In this document: positions 14,684 to 18,097 of the stretch, one piece after another
How positions within the stretch are numbered: position 1 is the first letter of the stretch
How the letters are laid out: each line of letters opens with the position of its first letter
Source of the DNA: Bacilli bacterium
Lineage (GTDB): Bacteria > Bacillota_I > Bacilli_A > RF39 > UBA660
Direction: 5' to 3'
Length of the DNA: 18,097 bases
Assembly: GCA_029004695.1 (NCBI GenBank)
Contig: JAQVZB010000018.1
Span: forward strand, 1-18,097
Position numbers and translations under genes: made by a program
The notes under the pieces: model-generated
What the model saw: only the letters and a program-made list of their open reading frames with translations
What the model was told of the DNA's origin: nothing
Databases searched by the model: none

Positions 14684-15724
14684 ATGAATATTGTTGTAAA
14701 AAATCAAAATTATAAAATAACCGATTCTTTAAATATCGAAGTAATTAAAACTCTTTCTGGAGAGTTTTCTTTAAATGAATTAAAAAAAGAATTAATAAAT
14801 TTTTATTTTAATAAAATCATTATTGATATTACTGCTATTAGGAATTATTATGATATAAATAGTGTATTAGAATTTTTAAGAGAATTTGAGCCTTCAAAAG
14901 TCATTATTTTATTAAATGATAGTGAAGTTATTAATAGTAATAGTTTTTTAGGAATATTAGTTGAAAATGGCTACTATAATTTTACCAGAAATGCAGCTGG
15001 TATAAATTATCTTCTTGATAATCCAAATGAATATGACGATGTGAAAAAGCATATTAATACATCTTCATCTATAAATGTATTAAATCCAACTTATAGAGTA
15101 GGAAATTATATCGAAGAAACTCAAAGCGTTAAAGAAGAAATAAACGAATTTGAAAAGAAAAATAAAAAACAAAAAATAATTGGAGTTCAAAATATAACTG
15201 ACCATGCTGGAGCTACAACTTTAACTTATATGTTAGTTAAACAACTTAAATTAAACTATAGTGTTAAAGGTATCGAAATGAATAAACAAGATTTTGTTTA
15301 TTTTCGAGATCCTGATTTAACATTATGTACATCGATTGACGATTTAAAGTTAAAGTTTAAAGAATATGCTAATATCGATGTTATTGTTATTGATTTAAAT
15401 AGTTTTGATGCCTATGATTACTGTGATGAGATACTATACTTAATAGATCCAGGATTGATAAAACTTAATAAATTAATTAAAAAAGATAATAATATTTATT
15501 TAAAAGTAAAAAATGGTAAAATTATATTAAACCGAAGTGCAATAAAAGAAGAAGAAATTCCTACCATAGAGTACGAAACTAAATTTAAAGTTTTTTATAA
15601 TATGCCTAATTTTAATGATCGGAAAGAAAGAATTCAAATTATTGATATACTTTTATATAAATTAGGTTTTAATAAACAAAATCCAAATACTGGGATTTTT
15701 GGTAATATTTTTCAAAAGAAATAA
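14684..15724 (+). CDS. TadZ/CpaE-like ATPase-fold protein
   Basis: This 346-residue cytoplasmic protein has two parts. Residues 1-125 look like an atypical receiver-type domain: alternating strands and helices with IIIDIT, KVIILLND and a late GYYNFTRNAAG. Residues about 163-340 resemble a ParA/MinD-type fold, as in TadZ/CpaE localisation proteins of Tad pili. Where MinD has GGxGKTT, this protein reads TDHAGATTLTYML (172-184), keeping the small residues and Thr-Thr but without the nucleotide-binding Lys. A later IDVIVIDLNSFD (231-242) fits the Walker B strand. TadZ proteins recruit the pilus machine to a cell site and are often weak or inactive ATPases. It is a candidate assembly or localisation factor for the pilin-like products beside it. 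Confidence 0.65.
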   Translation: MNIVVKNQNYKITDSLNIEVIKTLSGEFSLNELKKELINFYFNKIIIDITAIRNYYDINSVLEFLREFEPSKVIILLNDSEVINSNSFLGILVENGYYNFTRNAAGINYLLDNPNEYDDVKKHINTSSSINVLNPTYRVGNYIEETQSVKEEINEFEKKNKKQKIIGVQNITDHAGATTLTYMLVKQLKLNYSVKGIEMNKQDFVYFRDPDLTLCTSIDDLKLKFKEYANIDVIVIDLNSFDAYDYCDEILYLIDPGLIKLNKLIKKDNNIYLKVKNGKIILNRSAIKEEEIPTIEYETKFKVFYNMPNFNDRKERIQIIDILLYKLGFNKQNPNTGIFGNIFQKK

Positions 15725-15743
15725 ATGTTTTATTGACATTTTT
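15723..15743 (+). terminator. Weak hairpin at the end of the TadZ-like gene
   Basis: AAATGT (15723-15728) pairs with ACATTT (15736-15741) and two further T follow. It overlaps the -35 box of the next promoter, so either role may dominate. The TadZ-like stop (15722-15724) touches its base. Confidence 0.35.
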
Positions 15744-15759
15744 AGATTTTTACTATAAT
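15733..15759 (+). promoter_or_regulatory. Promoter of the second VirB2-like gene
   Basis: A perfect TTGACA (15733-15738) and TATAAT (15754-15759) are separated by 15 bases, short of the usual 17. GAGGAG (15773-15778) precedes the 15787 start. Confidence 0.7.
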
Positions 15760-15786
15760 ATGAAATAGAAGTGAGGAGAGATAAAA

Positions 15787-16140
15787 ATGGGAGCAGTAGA
15801 TGTAACAAATTTTTGTAGTGAAGCAAGGACTATATTACAATTTGTAGGTTGGATTTTAACATTCTTTAAAATAGCTATACCACTTGTAATTATTGCTTAT
15901 GGAATGGTTGATTTTGGTAAAGCAGTAGTAGCCAGTGAAGACAAAGAAATTAAAACGCAAACAAGAAGATTATTATATAGAGCTTTAGCTGGTGTAGTTA
16001 TATTTTTTATTCCAACCTTAATTATGTGGATATTTGGAGCAATATCTGAATTTGAAAAAAGTAGCACTGAAGCAAACTTCGATTTATGTAGAACATGTGT
16101 TTTAACCCCTTGGGATACTTCATGTAATGCTGATGAATAA
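15787..16140 (+). CDS. VirB2/TrbC-like two-helix protein (short form)
   Basis: This 117-residue product is nearly all helical hairpin. Cys10 is followed by helix 1 (about 18-42), a loop with DFGKAVVASEDKEIKTQTRR, helix 2 (about 64-86, VIFFIPTLIMW) and a soluble tail ending CRTCVLTPWDTSC. The hairpin and the tail match the first VirB2-like protein (CANCLLNPMSC) closely, so the two are paralogues. It lacks a cleavable signal peptide, unlike the other two copies. It resembles Mbov_0395-type pilin-like transfer proteins. With its own strong promoter and a perfect terminator it can be expressed alone, which suits a subunit needed in high copy. Confidence 0.7.
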   Translation: MGAVDVTNFCSEARTILQFVGWILTFFKIAIPLVIIAYGMVDFGKAVVASEDKEIKTQTRRLLYRALAGVVIFFIPTLIMWIFGAISEFEKSSTEANFDLCRTCVLTPWDTSCNADE

Positions 16141-16145
16141 AGCCT

Positions 16146-16173
16146 AAAAAAACAACTTTACTGTTGTTTTTTT
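16146..16173 (+). terminator. Strong terminator after the second VirB2-like gene
   Basis: AAAAAAACAAC (16146-16156) pairs perfectly over 11 bases with GTTGTTTTTTT (16163-16173) across TTTACT. It begins 5 bases after the stop. Confidence 0.8.
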
Positions 16174-16185
16174 ATATGGTATAAT
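16157..16185 (+). promoter_or_regulatory. Promoter of the third VirB2-like gene and VirB6-like gene
   Basis: TATAAT (16180-16185) has an extended TG at 16177-16178. TTTACT (16157-16162), 17 bases upstream, matches TTGACA at 4 of 6 positions and coincides with the loop of the terminator. Confidence 0.5.
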
Positions 16186-16220
16186 TTTATTGTATGCCAG
16201 TGGCTTAGATAGAGGTTTGT

Positions 16221-16679
16221 ATGAAAAAAAAGACATTTTTTTTAATTTTTATATTTTTGATTACATCATTATTTATAAGCCCTAATATTGTTTTGGCAAA
16301 TAATACTAATACTAATGATAATTATAATATAACTTTATTAAAAGAAGATAATGATTCATCAAATGAGGAAGAAGCTTCTATACCTGAAGAAAATAATTAT
16401 GAGAATCAAGTTTGTGAAGGATTATTAGGAGATACTTTAAAAAAAGATATCGAATCTATTTTAAATGTCATGAAAATTATCGCTCCTTTATTAGTGGTAA
16501 TTTTTACTATTTATGAATTAATAAGTGCTGTGGCAAGTAAAGATGATGATGCTTTAACAAAAGCATTAAGTAGATTAACAACGAGAATTATCTTGGTAGC
16601 AGTATTATTTTTTCTACCAATATTATTAAATCTTTTATTAGGATTTATTGATAGTAAATATTCTACATGCTTAAGTTAG
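16221..16679 (+). CDS. VirB2/TrbC-like two-helix protein with acidic exported N-terminus
   Basis: This 152-residue product has a signal peptide (about 1-26, IVLA before NNT), an acidic, Asn-rich stretch (about 27-63), Cys65, and a two-helix hairpin (about 83-105 and 121-144). The loop SAVASKDDDALTKALSRLTTR and the FFLPILLNLLL helix align with the other two copies. It ends in a single Cys150 rather than the CxxC...C tail. It is the most divergent of the three. AGAGG precedes the start. Its stop TAG is part of the AGGAGG of the next gene, so it is tightly coupled to the VirB6/TrbL-like protein, as expected if both build the same membrane channel. Confidence 0.65.
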   Translation: MKKKTFFLIFIFLITSLFISPNIVLANNTNTNDNYNITLLKEDNDSSNEEEASIPEENNYENQVCEGLLGDTLKKDIESILNVMKIIAPLLVVIFTIYELISAVASKDDDALTKALSRLTTRIILVAVLFFLPILLNLLLGFIDSKYSTCLS

Positions 16680-16689
16680 GAGGCTTTCT

Positions 16690-18097
16690 ATGGACAATAT
16701 ATGGAATGTATTAAACACAATTTGTCTTTGGATAGATGGGTTTCTTTATTCATTTATTTCATTTTTATATCAAGTATTTATTGTAATTAGTAAAGCAAAT
16801 TTATTTACTGAAACAACATTAAGAACTTTTACGGATCGAATTTTTATAATTCTTGGAATTGTAATGCTTTTTTATATCGCTTATGAAATATTAATTTTAA
16901 TTGTATCTCCAGATAAATTATCAGGGGAAAATCAAGCTAAAACAATAGTCGGCAAATTAGTTAAATCGATAATAATTATTATTTTACTTCCAACAATCTT
17001 TAAATATATGCAAATATTTCAAGATAATATTTTATCTTCGAATGTTATAGGAAATATTATTCTTGGAAGTTCATCAGGATCGGCACCGGATAATTCACTA
17101 AAAACTGCTGGTACTTCTATGGCTTTATCAATTGGTCAAGCTTTTTATCATCCTGTTGATTCTACAGGAAAAGAATATTCATATATAGATTGTAAGATTG
17201 ATAATAACGAAACAAATGTTCCGGCATGTGCTAATTTTATTGCCGCATATGATGAAGCTCTTAATAGTAATACTCCAGGTGTCTTTTTTGGGGATTCTAA
17301 TTTAAAAAAGCAATTAAATTTAAATCTTTGGGAAAGAACAGTAAATTCTGAAAGGGAAATGATATATTATGCAATATTAAGTACGATTGCAGCAGTTTTA
17401 GCTATTCAAATGATTGTTGCTTTTGCTATTGATATCGGAATTCGAGTTGCTAAATTAGGATTTTTACAAATTATAGCGCCGATTCCTATCGCTCAAAATA
17501 TAACTAAAAAAGAAGCGCTTACCCAAACTACATGGTTTAAATCTTTGGTTGAAACTTATTTAGAAATATTTATGAAATTAATTGTTATATACTTTTCAAT
17601 GTTTGCTATTACCCTAGTACCAGATGTAATTGAAAATATCTTTTATCGTAATCAATCAGATACTAGTACATTAGTTAAAATGTTAGCAACAGTTGTTATA
17701 ATATTAGGAATCCTTCAATTTGCTAAAACCGCTCCTGAATTAATTAAAAATTTATTTAATATTAAAGATTTTGGAAATGGTATAAGTATTAGAAAAAGAT
17801 TAGATGATAATACTTTTGCTCAAAGAGGAGCATCGATGCTAGGTGGAGCTGGTGCTTCTGCAATATCTGGTGCTTGGAATGGCAAAGGTTTGGGAAAATT
17901 AACAGGTGCAGCAGGAGGCCTATTTGGTGGCGGATATCGAGGCTTAAAAAATAGCCAAGGTATGACTTCGTGGGGTCAATTAGGTGCAAATATAAATCGG
18001 ACAAGAGCTGAAACTGATGCTGCTAGAACTGCTTTTGAATCTAAAAACCAAGCAGCAAGAGAAAGATTTACTGATAAGCATGGTAATAAAATGTTTG
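16690..18097 (+). CDS. VirB6/TrbL-like polytopic channel protein, 3' end outside window
   Basis: An open frame from ATG 16690 runs to the window edge (469 full codons, no stop). AGGAGG (16678-16683) lies 6 bases upstream. Hydrophobic helices occur at about 12-34, 50-72, 90-108, 226-248, 256-270, 292-312 and 330-347. A large exported loop (about 112-222) carries Cys168 and Cys180. After the last helix a Gly/Ala-rich stretch (380-418) leads into a charged, Arg/Glu-rich helical region. Several helices, the RVAKLGFLQIIAPIPIA element and the Gly-rich tail are typical of VirB6/TrbL proteins and of the Mbov_0396-type proteins of mycoplasma elements. These form the inner-membrane channel of type IV secretion. 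A motor ATPase (VirB4 or TadA) would be expected next but is not visible. Confidence 0.65.
   Translation, partial: MDNIWNVLNTICLWIDGFLYSFISFLYQVFIVISKANLFTETTLRTFTDRIFIILGIVMLFYIAYEILILIVSPDKLSGENQAKTIVGKLVKSIIIIILLPTIFKYMQIFQDNILSSNVIGNIILGSSSGSAPDNSLKTAGTSMALSIGQAFYHPVDSTGKEYSYIDCKIDNNETNVPACANFIAAYDEALNSNTPGVFFGDSNLKKQLNLNLWERTVNSEREMIYYAILSTIAAVLAIQMIVAFAIDIGIRVAKLGFLQIIAPIPIAQNITKKEALTQTTWFKSLVETYLEIFMKLIVIYFSMFAITLVPDVIENIFYRNQSDTSTLVKMLATVVIILGILQFAKTAPELIKNLFNIKDFGNGISIRKRLDDNTFAQRGASMLGGAGASAISGAWNGKGLGKLTGAAGGLFGGGYRGLKNSQGMTSWGQLGANINRTRAETDAARTAFESKNQAARERFTDKHGNKMF

Noticed and set aside
17789..18004. Minus-strand ORF of 71 codons near the right edge
   Set aside because: Antisense to the Gly/Ala-rich end of the VirB6-like gene; no initiation signals.
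13153..18097. Calling the locus an integrative conjugative element
   Set aside because: No integrase, relaxase, coupling protein or att repeats are visible, and the left flank is continuous core chromosome; possible but unsupported here.

Overview
The window is strongly AT-rich, uses TGG for Trp and uses TGA as a stop (for example the genes ending at 5617 and 14195), so the standard bacterial code applies. Adjacent yvcK and whiA, a nearby clpP, a chimeric uridine-kinase-type enzyme, strong AGGAGG ribosome sites and a LytR-CpsA-Psr (LCP) cell-wall ligase point to a low-GC Bacillota. It is probably one of the small-genome, mostly uncultured Bacilli/Mollicutes-related gut lineages. The LCP protein argues for a cell that keeps a glycopolymer-decorated wall, unlike true wall-less Mollicutes. 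Placement below phylum is inference.

Region 1 (1-5400) is core chromosome. It holds a decayed transposase tail (minus strand), a bidirectional terminator and the yvcK-whiA pair, which overlap by one base. clpP converges on whiA, and a nucleoside kinase is followed 6 bases later by gap. The GAPDH carries changed cofactor-pocket residues.

Region 2 (5400-8215) is envelope: a small membrane ORF, a DUF2207-like secreted/membrane protein, and an LCP ligase whose true start is probably a GTG downstream of the longest ORF start.

Region 3 (8216-13166) encodes three exported, cysteine-rich surface proteins. One is a 983-residue protein with four repeats of a four-cysteine module followed by about four cadherin-like beta-sandwich domains. 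One is a short protein ending in an SPATG sorting-like signal. The third has a related cysteine module, a Thr/Pro linker, two beta-sandwich domains and a C-terminal anchor.

Region 4 (13153-18097, running off the end) looks like part of an envelope-spanning machine that mixes two known systems. Three paralogous two-helix VirB2/TrbC-like (Mbov_0395-like) proteins and a polytopic VirB6/TrbL-like protein resemble a Gram-positive type IV secretion system. Two single-helix pilin/TadE-like proteins and a TadZ/CpaE-like ATPase-fold protein without a canonical P-loop resemble a Tad pilus. Its cysteine-rich proteins, and the physical overlap of the last beta-sandwich gene with the first VirB2-like gene, suggest that regions 3 and 4 form one surface appendage or secretion locus. 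No relaxase, integrase or VirB4/TadA motor lies inside the window, and the flank is housekeeping DNA. A resident secretion/adhesion system is therefore as plausible as an integrated conjugative element. Many transcription units end in perfect AT-rich hairpins that overlap the stop codon of the last gene.
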